The notes under the pieces are model-generated. The model saw only the letters and a program-made list of their open reading frames with translations. It did no database searches and had not been told where the DNA came from. DNA of 64,000 bases from Climacteris rufus (taxonomy: Eukaryota > Chordata > Aves > Passeriformes > Climacteridae), in NCBI GenBank assembly GCA_013398175.1, contig VZRZ01000385.1:1-64000 (forward strand), in the 5' to 3' direction. Below are positions 22,826 to 33,140 of the stretch, piece after piece; positions within the stretch are counted from its first letter, which is position 1, and every line of letters begins with the position of its first letter. The position numbers were made by a program, and so were the translations under genes.

Positions 22826-22865
22826 AAACAGTGGATAACTACGTCAAACAGTGGATAACTATGTC
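22826..22865. repeat. Two-copy 20-bp tandem duplication
   Basis: The unit beginning aaacagtggataact occurs at 22826-22845 and 22846-22865 with one mismatch (c/t). This looks like a recent local duplication within intron 3. Confidence 0.9.
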
Positions 22866-24565
22866 TAGGTCCGGTAAGATTTGTGCGAAGAGGTAATTGT
22901 GTTTTGGTCAGAGTTCAGGGAGTTAGAGAAACAGACAAATCTTTGGCCCAGTAGGAGTTTGCCTCTTTGGAAACTGTGCCTGGCAGAGGGAGGAGGATGG
23001 TATACTGTGCATTGGGAAGCTGAGGAGTGTCTTCCAGTTCCTGCTGCTGACCCAGAAACCTGTGGCATGGGGAAGATGTTGGCAAGCATGCTTCAGCCTA
23101 TGGGTCTGCAGAAGCGTATGATTGTCATCTCCTGGTCAGTGGTAATAGTAGCAGAGAAGAGGCATTTGAAATCCCTCTGACGCTGAAGGGGCTTTTTGGG
23201 AAAAGCACTGAGCACTTGGAGGTATGGAGAGTGACAGGAGAGTGAGTACTGTAAGAGATAAAGGAGATGAAGTTTCCTATTGAAGACAGTATATAAATAG
23301 TGGAGCTAAGGAGCCTGTTCTGAAGCTGCTGAAGACACCAGATGTAAAGCTGTAGTCTGACCCAGACCTCAGCCTTCAATCAGCACCGGACAGGAGAGCC
23401 CTGCTTCTTGTGGCTGAAAAGGTGTCCCACCTGGTATCGGGCACTTGGGTGGTGCTCAGTGAATGATGTGTTACACCAGACAGCTTGAAGGGAGTGTTTG
23501 GCTGCAGTACTAAAGAATGAGGAATATGGCTCCTGCTAACAGAAACTGTCTCCTGTAGCGTTTTGCATCTTTGTTGTGAGTCACCCAAGCAGTAGAATCA
23601 ACTGCAACTTCACCTGAGGTCTAGTTGTATGTGACACCACGCACAGCCTTTATTGCTTGGGGCTGGTGAATGGGAGCCTTTTCTGACCCTCCTACTGTGA
23701 AAATTGCTGGGGCAAGTCTCCTTAAATCTCCCCTTTGCAATGGACCTTAACCTTCCCTCATCTTCTTTTTTTCTGTAGGATTGATGCCAGCCCCTTGGTG
23801 TTAGTTCATGAAGGTATGCTCCCAGATGGGCTGTCACGTACCTGACTTCATGCATTGCAGCCTGATGTCTCTTCACAAAACCATTTCTGTGTGTTTTTGC
23901 AACAGTGGAGTGCACTGAAGGCGGCTTTATAAATAATATCATATTTAATGGAAAAGTGAAAAAATTAGCAGTAATGCATGAAAGTGTGAAGCCAGAAAAA
24001 AATGGACTTTGTCAGCCAGTTTTGATGTCTCCCCCTGCTTTTCAAGTCCCAGATCTTGAGGTTTTTAGTCTCCTTCCAGGAAATGAATGAGATTCAGAGC
24101 CCAGAAAGGGCTTAGTAATTTCTGTCAGAGAGAAATATTTTGTTTTAGTTTATTTTTTTGGACATAGGAAGGAATTTAGGTGCAAGGCAGAACAAAAGGA
24201 TTTTTAAAATGTTTAAAACAGACTGTGTTTGGCTCAGCTCTGTGTAACTCAAACAGAATGTTATGGCTGGCAAACCAGGATGTAATGCAAAACAAAGTCT
24301 TGATAGTGCATATCATTTACAGCATGACCTGCCTTGCAGTAGCTGACCGTGTCTGAATCAGCCAGCACTGTGTCTTCCAAATCTTAGTTATTTGATTTGT
24401 GTATTGATGGAAAATGGCATTTATACCATTTAAATTAAATGGTATTTTGTACCACTTAAGTATGAATATGTTGAAGATGCCTGTGTTTCCCTTTTTTTCC
24501 CCTTATTTTCTTCCAGCTTGCCACAGAATGCAGTTGAATTACATTGGGCTTTTTCCACAATACGG

Positions 24566-24590
24566 GTGTGTGTGTATGTGTGTGTGTTTA
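24566..24590. repeat. GT-rich microsatellite
   Basis: A short (GT)n run interrupted once by an A. Confidence 0.8.
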
Positions 24591-24911
24591 TTTCTTGATG
24601 GTTTTCTTTCTGTTGTGTCGTGTTTTTTTGTGGGTCCCGTCCCCCCTGGTTCCCACCCCCCACCCCTTATGCCACATTTTAATTATTGCCCAAGGGAATG
24701 GGAAGATAAATTGTAAAGTGTAGGAAAATTATATTTTTTCTGTCACAGTGAGGAGCTATAAGAGAAGGTGGTAAAAGAAGAGAACTGAAACTAGAAATTG
24801 TTCTTAAGGGAGAAAAATTTCTAAATTCCTGCTGTTTCAGAAATTTACCATTTTCAATGAAAATCTGTATAGGCAGGTCTGTTTAAAAAGCTTATTATCA
24901 GTCATCATGTC

Positions 24912-24977
24912 CTTTTTTTGTTTGTTTGTTTTTTGGTTTTATTTTTGTTTTGTTTTGTTTTGCTTTGTTTTGTTTTG
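24912..24977. repeat. T-rich TTTG/TTTTG microsatellite
   Basis: TTTG units pass into TTTTG units with few interruptions. The T-rich orientation and the minus-strand CR1 piece downstream are close but not contiguous, so a link is not claimed. Confidence 0.85.
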
Positions 24978-25039
24978 ATATTGCTGATTCTGGAATGGAC
25001 CTACCAGCAGATCTTGGACGTAAGTGGCCCTGGAGGTGA

Positions 25040-25205
25040 CCTGGTCCTACGCTCCACTTGGATCAGAGCTAGCTTCAAAGATGTATGAGATTGCTCAGGA
25101 TCAGTTTTTGAATACCTCCAAGGACAGACAGTTTGTAACCTCTCCGGGTCACCTGTCCCAGTGTTTCACCACCCTCATGGTGAAAAGTACAGATCCTTGT
25201 ATTGA
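25040..25205 (-). mobile_element. CR1 retroposon fragment (minus orientation)
   Basis: On the + strand it reads tttgaatacctccaagga, then aacctctccgggtcacctgt and ccagtgtttcaccaccctca. This is the complement of the CR1 3' region, where a hydrophobic-rich reverse-transcriptase tail precedes the 3' untranslated part. The octamer-repeat end is missing, and divergence is moderate. Confidence 0.75.
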
Positions 25206-27749
25206 AGAGCATACTTACCTTTCCATTCATCCTCTTTACTAGACAGTTTGAATTTCAGATTTAAGTGTCGTGAAGCTATTAGTAATTGATTTATGTCATC
25301 AGGTTCTGCTCACTCCTGGGCAAGCCATGTGGAAGTAGTAAGAAGAGAGTAGCCCAGCAAACACATCACCTAGAGAGGTGAAGGATGGGGAGGAATGTGA
25401 GTGCTGTTTCTGACTAAGTGCATCAGGGCTGAAAGTGGCCAGTGAAGCTGCTGAGTGGTTCAGCTACCATGTGCATTCAAGATGGCTGTGAACAAAATTA
25501 GCATAATGTTAGATGAAGGTTGTTAGGTTAGGCAGATAAAGATCAGTTACTAGACTATTTGTGGTGAGATAGTAGAAGTTATTGTTTTAAATGGTGTTTT
25601 CAGAAGACAAAGAATAATTACTGTTATTTTTAAAACTCCTTCTTTTGTAGCAGACTTATTCATACTGCATTGTTTGTAAGATTTGGCTGCCAGAAGAGTA
25701 ACTTTATGTGCTGCAGTGTTGGAGCGGAGACAAGGCTATTCCTCATCAGGGAAGGCTTCCTAAGGGCTCCCTTTTTGCTGAGTGGGAAAGTCCTAATCTT
25801 ATCATCCTCAGAGCAAGTTTATCTGGATTTTTTTTTCATTGTTACAATATACATTGAAACCAAATGGCCCCAGGCCAATGTTCAGACTAAAGCTTGCCTT
25901 TTGGTTTCTATGCTTTTAATCCGATGATTGGGGTGTACTTTCATCTACTCAGATGTTTAGTGTGCTTAATATTGGTTGATGTATTTGTATGAATTTTAAT
26001 TAGATTAATTTGTCTGCTATCTGCTTCCTAACATTATGTATAGAAAAAATGGTCTACTTGGAAGCATCTAAAGAACATAGCTTGGTGTCTGAAGTGGGAC
26101 TTTGGCAGAATTTCAGTATCCCAGATTAAGGAGCAATTCTGTTTTTTTTTTTTCTGTGAATGCATAATGTTTGTTCAGGGTCTACGTGTAATTTCCTGGG
26201 TATTTAAACTTGAACTCCCTGGTGTACAAACAAACACTCCAGACAGGGTGCTCTGCTGGGGGTCCACACTGGTGGCATAGCCTTGAATCTGCTAAAGTCA
26301 TTGTGGGGGAGACTCTGAAGTACAGAAACAGCACTGTGGGCCAGTGGGGCCAGTGCTGTCTGTGCAAAGCAAAGATGATGTTATCAATCTCTATTCAGAA
26401 ATACAGCTACAGAGAGGAAAGGTACTGGCACACATTTTCATACTGTATACAATTCTGTCTGAATTGTTAGGTCATTCTCTGAGCAAATGAGAGGTCTGGG
26501 CTTTGAGAATTGCTTTTCACTTCTGATGACAGTATAATGAGAAAGGTGTCCGTGTCTAAACAGCAGAGACTTCTCCTAGCTGGTTGTTGCATGGTAGTCA
26601 GTGTGTTGTTTTCTTGGTCTTCTGCCCTTCATCCCCTGGATTTCCTTCTGCACCATACCCCGTTTTCAATTACTCTGCAGCAGACGGGACAGGGTGTGCT
26701 TCCACTAGAGGAATGAATGTCCTGAAGCTCCCTTTGACTCTGATGCCTGGAATTTCTTTCATTTATTGAAAGAAGCGTGTCCTGGTTTTCTGGGACTTGA
26801 CTCTGCCTGAAAGTTTTGATTCCCCTTGAAATGGAAAGGTAAAAAGTTTGGATTGGTTGCCACCTAATACTGGAATTAAAAACAGTATCACCAGTGGAGA
26901 TACTATAGTAATTTTCCTTGTGTAGTGGTAAAGTCCCTTAGGTTCCTTGCCATTCTGGCTATATGAGATGTGGAGATACAGGGTTTTTTTAAATATGAGT
27001 AAATATGAGCACTCTGAGTTCAACATTTTTGAAAGAGGCTAATGACTTTTCCCCCATGCCCCCAGAGAGGATATTCAGCTTTGTAGAAGGCAACTCTCTT
27101 GTTAAAATGTCCAGAGAGGATGTACTCAGCTGAGACATAACAACAGCCTTCAACTATGTAAAATGAAGCTGTGAAGGGAAAGAAATGGAAATTTCAATAA
27201 AATTTCTTAAATCACTGGAAAACTAATGGTTTTAGCTGATTGTTCTGAGGTCTGGAGAGCAACTGCCCTTAAATACTTGACCCTTGTGGAAATACCCTTA
27301 TACTTAACTGCATACCAAAATATCAGTGTAAGGAACAGGTTGAGTGACACTTGAGAATATTTTATTTATTGCCTTTAAATTGCAGAGACTTTTTCTTTGA
27401 GAATGTATGTAGCCAGATAAATCCTTCTTTGAATAAAGGCCAGGGAATGGCTTGAATGGTGATTCAGCATCTAGTGACTAAGTCATGGTTGTGTACCCTT
27501 TCATTTTAAACTTCATCCCATTGAATTTGATGATTATGTGCTGAAAAGTGGAGAGGAGAGGAAGGATTGGCACGAGGTCACCTTTTGAGAAGAGAGAAAC
27601 AAGAATTACCTGGCATTTTTTACACAAATGTGTGTTATAGCTTATAAACGTATAGCTTTTGAGTTTTAGCTTGTAAGGATCTATTATTGTTCTGATAAGA
27701 AGCCTGCCTTGAAAACTCATACCCCCTTTTTTTTTTCTCTTCCTTTTTT

Positions 27750-27789
27750 CAGTTTTATTTTTAAAATTTCAGTTTTAATTTTAAAATTT
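27750..27789. repeat. Two-copy 20-bp tandem duplication in intron 3
   Basis: The unit cagttttatttttaaaattt (27750-27769) is repeated at 27770-27789 with one mismatch. It lies about 390 bp before exon 4. Confidence 0.85.
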
Positions 27790-28180
27790 ACTGCTGCCAG
27801 AAGTATTGCTTACTGAGGCAAGGCAAAGCAGCGAGAAAATTGCCTTTTAACAGTCTTCTGCATCGGGGCACTTACTGGTGATGAATGCTATACTATATAC
27901 ATGAATGAGAGAAATAATGAGATTATCTAATTCAAACTGTTTTCTTTGATGAAATTAGATGGCGTTTGGATATCTTTTAGCTCTGCGTATTCAATTAATT
28001 ATCTAATTCTGTTGATTTCAGTGAAGACTGAAAGTCTTCTGCCTGAGTAATTTTGTAGGTCTGAACCTGAGCTGTGTTATACCCGCAGATGATAATAAGA
28101 GTCTTCTGATGCTTCCTAACGAGTAAAATGCTGGGGTTTGTTACTGATGATTTTGATTTGATTGCTGTGGTTTTTTTAAG

Positions 28181-28369
28181 AGCCCAAAAATAAAGAAACC
28201 CTTTTCCACCTTGTGATGAAGTTGGGTGTGATTAAGTTGGGCTTTGTCAGTTCTTGGCAGCCCAGCCTGGAGGGTCATCAGTATTAGCATTACCTAATGA
28301 GGATGGAGCAACACTGTTTGATTTGGCTTTACAAAATGGACACTCCCAGCTTGTTGAGGTCTTTACAAA
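28181..28369 (+). CDS. ARHGEF28: ARHGEF28 exon 4 (ankyrin-like segment), with an internal frameshift
   Basis: The exon opens after tttttttaag in the phase left by exon 3 and reads EPKNKETLFHLVMKLGVIKLG, matching the start of the ankyrin-like segment of ARHGEF28/AKAP13. The second half matches in a different frame: QFLAAQPGG, then LALPNEDGATLFDLALQNGH and SQLVEVFT, a recognisable ankyrin-type repeat. It ends at ACAAA/GTGAGT in phase 2, which fits exon 5. The 189-bp length cannot satisfy both phases (190 or 187 would), so a net one-base loss or two-base gain lies between about 28228 and 28246. Read in the first frame, a stop occurs about ten codons later. The segment is regulatory in the family; the exchange domain lies far downstream. 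Confidence 0.85.
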
Positions 28370-29636
28370 GTGAGTATAATGCTGTTTTCTCTGAAAATTT
28401 CTTGTCATTCAAGGGATGTGGAGAGTACTGTTTTTTATCTGGTGAGAGTTGCCTATTTTGTGCTGGTTTCTGCTGTTTTTTTACCAGTGTTATCATTTTA
28501 AGTGGTAAACTTGTATTTGCAATTAAAGGAAGTGTATGATTTGCATACTTCATTACATTTGAAGTCAATTAATAGTCAGTTAAATGACAAAGGACCAGCT
28601 ACACCATCAGGTACCTCTCTCAGCACTATATCAGCTGAATCCTCACATGCTAAAAACAAGTTAAGACATTCCTTAAAAATAAATATATAAATATTTGTAT
28701 ATAAACAGAACCATCAACCTGACTTCCACAAAACTTCGGCAGACTTTGTGACCCCCCTAAAGCTCAAGTTTGAATGAATAAGGGAGAATCAGCAACAAAG
28801 CTGGAGTTATGACTCAGTTTTGCCAGAGACCTGCCGCACTGACAAATGACTTAAAGAACAAGTGCTTTCTGGCACCTTTCAGCTGTCTGGAGCTCTGTCT
28901 GTACAGTCCTGAGGAGCTGCTTGGGGTGTGTGTATGTGTCTTAGGATATCAAATGGTGAGCATCAGACACCTCTTCTTACTCTTGGCTTTTCTTTGTGAA
29001 TAGAAATATGCAAGAATTGTGCTACATTTTTATTTTGCTATGTGACTCTTTCTGTTCTGGCTCCATGCAGCCTGTAGTTTATGTGAGACTTATCCGTACT
29101 TCAGTTAAAAAAAAAATATGACATGGGTACAGTACATTATGTTATGACTGTCTCATTTGTTTGTAATGTCCAAACAATACTGTATTCCCTTGAGAGACTT
29201 TCTGTTTTTCACTTTTGTGGGATAACAAATCTGCTAGCTGCCAGTTGTGTCCTACTACTATATATGGCAACATTAACAGGAAAAGGTACTATTGCTCATT
29301 TACAGCAATAAGGAGAAATAGGTATTGTCACAGCTTGCTCTTTCTGGTTTCTTTTAGTAGTGAGAAACCATCTAGAGGTAACTTTGTTTTTTTTCCCAGT
29401 TGATAGCTAGAAGTAGCTGCATGTTCTTAAGGCCGAAAGGAGTGACTGGTAAGTATTTGTTTGCCCAGCTGTGTTTTCAGTGAATCTTTCAAATTTCCTG
29501 CCTCTGGTTTTTGTAGTGGGTGCATTGGGGTCCCGACGGGTTGTGCTGAAGGCGAGCAGGAAGCTCACTGTGGCCATGTTTTCATTCTACCTGTGCAAAG
29601 AGTGTCTGCTTTGGCTTGAAGAGTGTGTCATTCCAG
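28370..29636 (+). other. ARHGEF28: ARHGEF28 intron 4
   Basis: A 1.3-kb intron from gtgagt to attccag. Nothing further was recognised. Confidence 0.8.
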
Positions 29637-29817
29637 CTTCCAGGGCGGTCAGTCGCCTGACATTGCAAGAGCAGAGATCAGCGAGGCTGCCTGCATGCAG
29701 TTTGTTCATTCATCAGGAGCTCTGAAGCTGACATTTGGCCACACTGCACAGCACTTGCTGGAGTCAGACATTAAGCTCTTCAGAAAATACTTCTGGGACA
29801 GACCTCTTCTTTACCGG
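29637..29817 (+). CDS. ARHGEF28: ARHGEF28 exon 5
   Basis: The one-base remainder joins exon 4 to give NFQGGQSPDIARAEISEA, then MQFVHSSGALKLTF, HTAQHLLESDIKLFRKYFW and DRPLLYR. This matches the block after the ankyrin-like segment in ARHGEF28, whose ESDIKLFRKYFWDR core is strongly conserved. The acceptor is attccag at 29636; a second AG seven bases on (cttccag, 29643) would break phase and drop the conserved Phe-Gln. It ends in phase 0 at CGG/GTACCA. There are no internal stops or shifts. An internal ATG (Met of CMQFV) is a possible downstream start if exons 3-4 are truly broken, but this is speculation. Confidence 0.92.
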
Positions 29818-32800
29818 GTACCACAGATTTTCTTTGTATTTTCCAGCTGTAGACTTTTCAGGCTGGATTTTTTTTTCTTGAGTAACCTTTTTGTTTAAGC
29901 TGCCTGTGTCACTAATCATCAGTGTAATTGCATGATTACTGTTGTGGGCTTCTATTTTGTGTAAGTCGAGCACATTGTATGTCTGGACCTGGAGGATAAG
30001 AGGTGTTGAGAACTTTTTCAAAGCCTCTTTTGCCTCCCAAATTGTTTTTTAATCATGGTGGACTCTACAGGGAGTATCTTTCCCTTGAATCTCTGTATCT
30101 TCAATTGCACTGCCTTATATTCATTTTTGTACTTTGAAATATTTGATTTAGTTGCATTCTTCTGGTAATGTAATGCCTGGGAGCCTTTATCAAGAGCCAT
30201 CCCTGGTCTATTATTTACAGCAGAAATACAGAGTACAGACTTTTTCTGTAGAGGTTAGTTGTGATGTAGTTGGTCTTATTTTAGTGGAATATGTCTGGAG
30301 CACTGTAGCCTTCAGGACATCTCTCAATTTCAATAAAATAAAGAGGAGAATACTTGAATGTACAAGTTCTTTAATAGCAATACAGGTGTTCACCTGTGTT
30401 TTTAAATTGAGACTGCATGACATATATAGAATTGGTGAGCTAAAATCACACTGAAAAAGTTGGCTTTTTTTCTGGTCTTGAAATTCAGCTTTCCTTTCAA
30501 TTTTTAGCTTCAGTTTACCTCATTTGTGCACTGATTTTCCTTGGGTTATCTTTATTGCAGTCTGCATTTTTTTTAACTTAGAAGACTATTTATGTGTTAT
30601 GTTCAATATAGAAACTTGCAGTGTGATATATTGTTTAGTCCTTATCTATAATCTCACTTAACTACATTGTCCAGATTTTGATTTGTTTCAATACAAAAAA
30701 GTTACTCTCTGTACCTTACAGAATCCCTACAACTTGTGTGTGGCTTTTCCTTTGAGACGATAGTAAATCCAAAAAGAAAACCAAGAAGATAATCAAGAAT
30801 GCATTGGTATTTATATAATTGGCTTTTTCCTGCACTCATAAAGTCCTTGTTTTCATTCAGTCTTCAAAATGGAAACAGAAAGTATGGTATTTTAGGTATT
30901 CTCAAAGACAGTGACTCTTAGAGGCTGCAAAATTCTGCAGTTGATATTTTCAGGAAAAAGCCTACTGCCCTGGATTTGTTCGTTCCTCTTTTGCTCATTC
31001 CTCTAGTTGCAACAGTCTAGGATCTATTGTGGGGACCCTGTTCCCTTCCTGCTCATCACTTTTAATAAAGCAGAAATAAACCAGAATAATTGGGAAGATC
31101 ACATGTTTATTTAGTTAATTTCTTATACACAAGCTGTTGTGTTTAGACTATGTAGTATGCCCAAAAGCAAAAGTTAAAATTAATTTTATTGCAAACAAGA
31201 ATTTGGAGCTCTTCAGTTTTATCCAAAGCACTGACAGACAATTAGAGATTTTTTGTGGGTATTACAGATTTCACAGTGCATAGTCTTTTTAAAATTGAGG
31301 TAGAATTTATTGCTGTACTGGAGTATTCATCTCCAGCAGATTAAGGCTGTACATCTGGTAACTTGAGACTGTATAAATTACACATTGCCATTCTATGCTT
31401 GAGTCAGAAAGTCATGAACTTAAGAGAGGCAGCTTGTTTCAGTTTGGCATGTAGTGTTGGATTTGTGGATTTGTGTGAAATTACTGCCTTAGGGAACAGC
31501 ATATTTATCCATGCAAGAAAAGCATAATCTTTCTCAAGTATATTCTTCACTCTCTGCTCTGTGGGTTCTTTTGGTTCCTTCTCCATTTGTTAGAAACCTA
31601 AAAGAGTAATGGAAAGTTAGAACAATCAAACTGTTAGTAAATTAGAGTCACCTATACAGGAACCATGCCTTCATTAAGCAGTTCAAAAAGTGGAAACCCA
31701 CAGGTTTTGTGGCCATGCTAAGCAATAGAGACGGGGGAAATAGCTGAAAATGTTGAGGAAAAGTGTGGATTTGCTTAAATTCTGTGTGACCTTGGGGCAG
31801 AGATTGCTGTGTGGTAGTGTTGCCTGCCAGTGGAACAGTGTGGTTAATTGTTGCGCACCTCCAGTGGAGGCCTAGACGGCATGAGAAGGTGATCCACTTG
31901 GCTGTCGCAGCTGCTGGATGCAGTACAGCCAGTGCAGGGCAGAGATCCTCTGGCAGAGGAGGAGAGATTTGGGGACTGATGTACACATTTGAAATTGTGT
32001 CAGAGTAATGAAAAAAACAGAAAGGTCAAGCCAGGATGATGATCCAAAATGACTAAGATAATTTATGATTATTTAAGTGATTTTGTTGCCTGGTGGTGGA
32101 CAGACTTAGTAGTTTCCCAACTTTCTTTAGACTTTTTCTGCCTGATAGGTGTTGGAGTGGGGAACTGCCTTGCACACCAAGAGAATAGCACAGAAAAATG
32201 CGACTAGACCCACTGAGGTGGGGGACATAGCTAGCCTGACAGCTTCATGCCTTTCAAATTAGTTTGGCTGTAATCTTCAGCCCAGGGTCGTCCCTGACGT
32301 TTTCTTTTGTGTTCAGGTTACCATGTCTTTTCTCTGTTTGCAGCTCTTGGTAGATGGCAAATACAGAGGCAGCCTACTAGAGGGAAAGCCTAGAAGCAAG
32401 CAGAGTTGCAGATGAAAGGACACAAAATAATCCAATCTTTCTTCCTCCCACTTTGTTTACCAGCTCTGAAAGTAGGAGACTGGATCCCAGCCCCTCTTCC
32501 TTTTGAGCAGGAGTGATATAGTCAGTGTATATCTGAGCGAAGGAGCAGCCTGGCCAGGGGCCACAGGCATGAGGAGGGAATGGCTCCTGGCCTACAGGCT
32601 GGGTTTGTCATGTAGTTAGTGTTTAGTGCTAGTTTATTTTCTTTGTATTGCTTATCCATAAAAATAGTGTGCTTAATAGGGATGCTTTTGACAGAAACTG
32701 GACTTCTGAACAGAACTGTTGTGCAAAACTTTTGTGCAAAACTTGGTGCTGCTTTTCTCATAGAGAAGAAGGTTATAAGCAGTGAAGTGCAAATGTTAAA

Positions 32801-33067
32801 TCTGATCCTTTAGATCCTTTGTGTATGGTAAGCAGGAGGTATTTTCTCCCTGTAGTTAAAAATATTTTATTGCTTTCTCTTTTGAGGGATTTCTGTCAGT
32901 TTCCTCTAGAAGGTAGCCAATAAAATATTCCTTGTGGAATCTCTCTCAGACATTTTAGTATTGCTTATAACATAACTGTTTGCTAGTCTTTGATGTTGTT
33001 ATTGAGTTTTCAGATAACTGTCACGGGCATTAAACACAGTTACTGTAATTTTGATTTTTTTTAATAG
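29818..33067 (+). other. ARHGEF28: ARHGEF28 intron 5
   Basis: A 3.3-kb intron, AT-rich, with no recognised repeat family. A 13-bp near-duplicate (ttgtgcaaaact twice, about 32719-32743) is the only local structure noted. Confidence 0.75.
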
Positions 33068-33140
33068 AGTATTAATTCAAATCAAGTTGAGCCAGTGGAA
33101 GGTTCAAAAATGCCCTGCAGTACAACATGCTCTGTAGAAG
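33068..33140 (+). CDS. ARHGEF28: ARHGEF28 exon 6
   Basis: A 73-bp exon after tttttttaatag reading SINSNQVEPVEG and SKMPCSTTCSVE, ending GAAG/GTACAG in phase 1. It aligns in position and character with the Glu/Ser-rich, weakly conserved linker that follows the KYFWDR block in ARHGEF28, including the MPxS element. Its start phase (0) fits exon 5 and its end phase (1) fits exon 7. The call rests on phase and placement as much as on sequence identity. Confidence 0.75.

Larger units (their letters stand above)
18597..28180 (+). other. ARHGEF28: ARHGEF28 intron 3
   Basis: A 9.6-kb intron with gtacag donor and tttaag acceptor. It holds an A/purine-rich tract (21830-21940), a 20-bp tandem duplication (22826-22865), a GT-rich microsatellite (24566-24587), a TTTTG-type tract (24912-24977), a minus-strand CR1 fragment (about 25040-25205) and another 20-bp duplication (27750-27789). 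No other gene was seen. Confidence 0.75.

Noticed and set aside
22702..22896. Open frame preceded by ctcctcag, encoding DYFFLVEDNGDDCNVPV
   Set aside because: No match to ARHGEF28 or any family I know, and exons 3 and 4 already join in phase without it. It includes a recent 20-bp tandem repeat.
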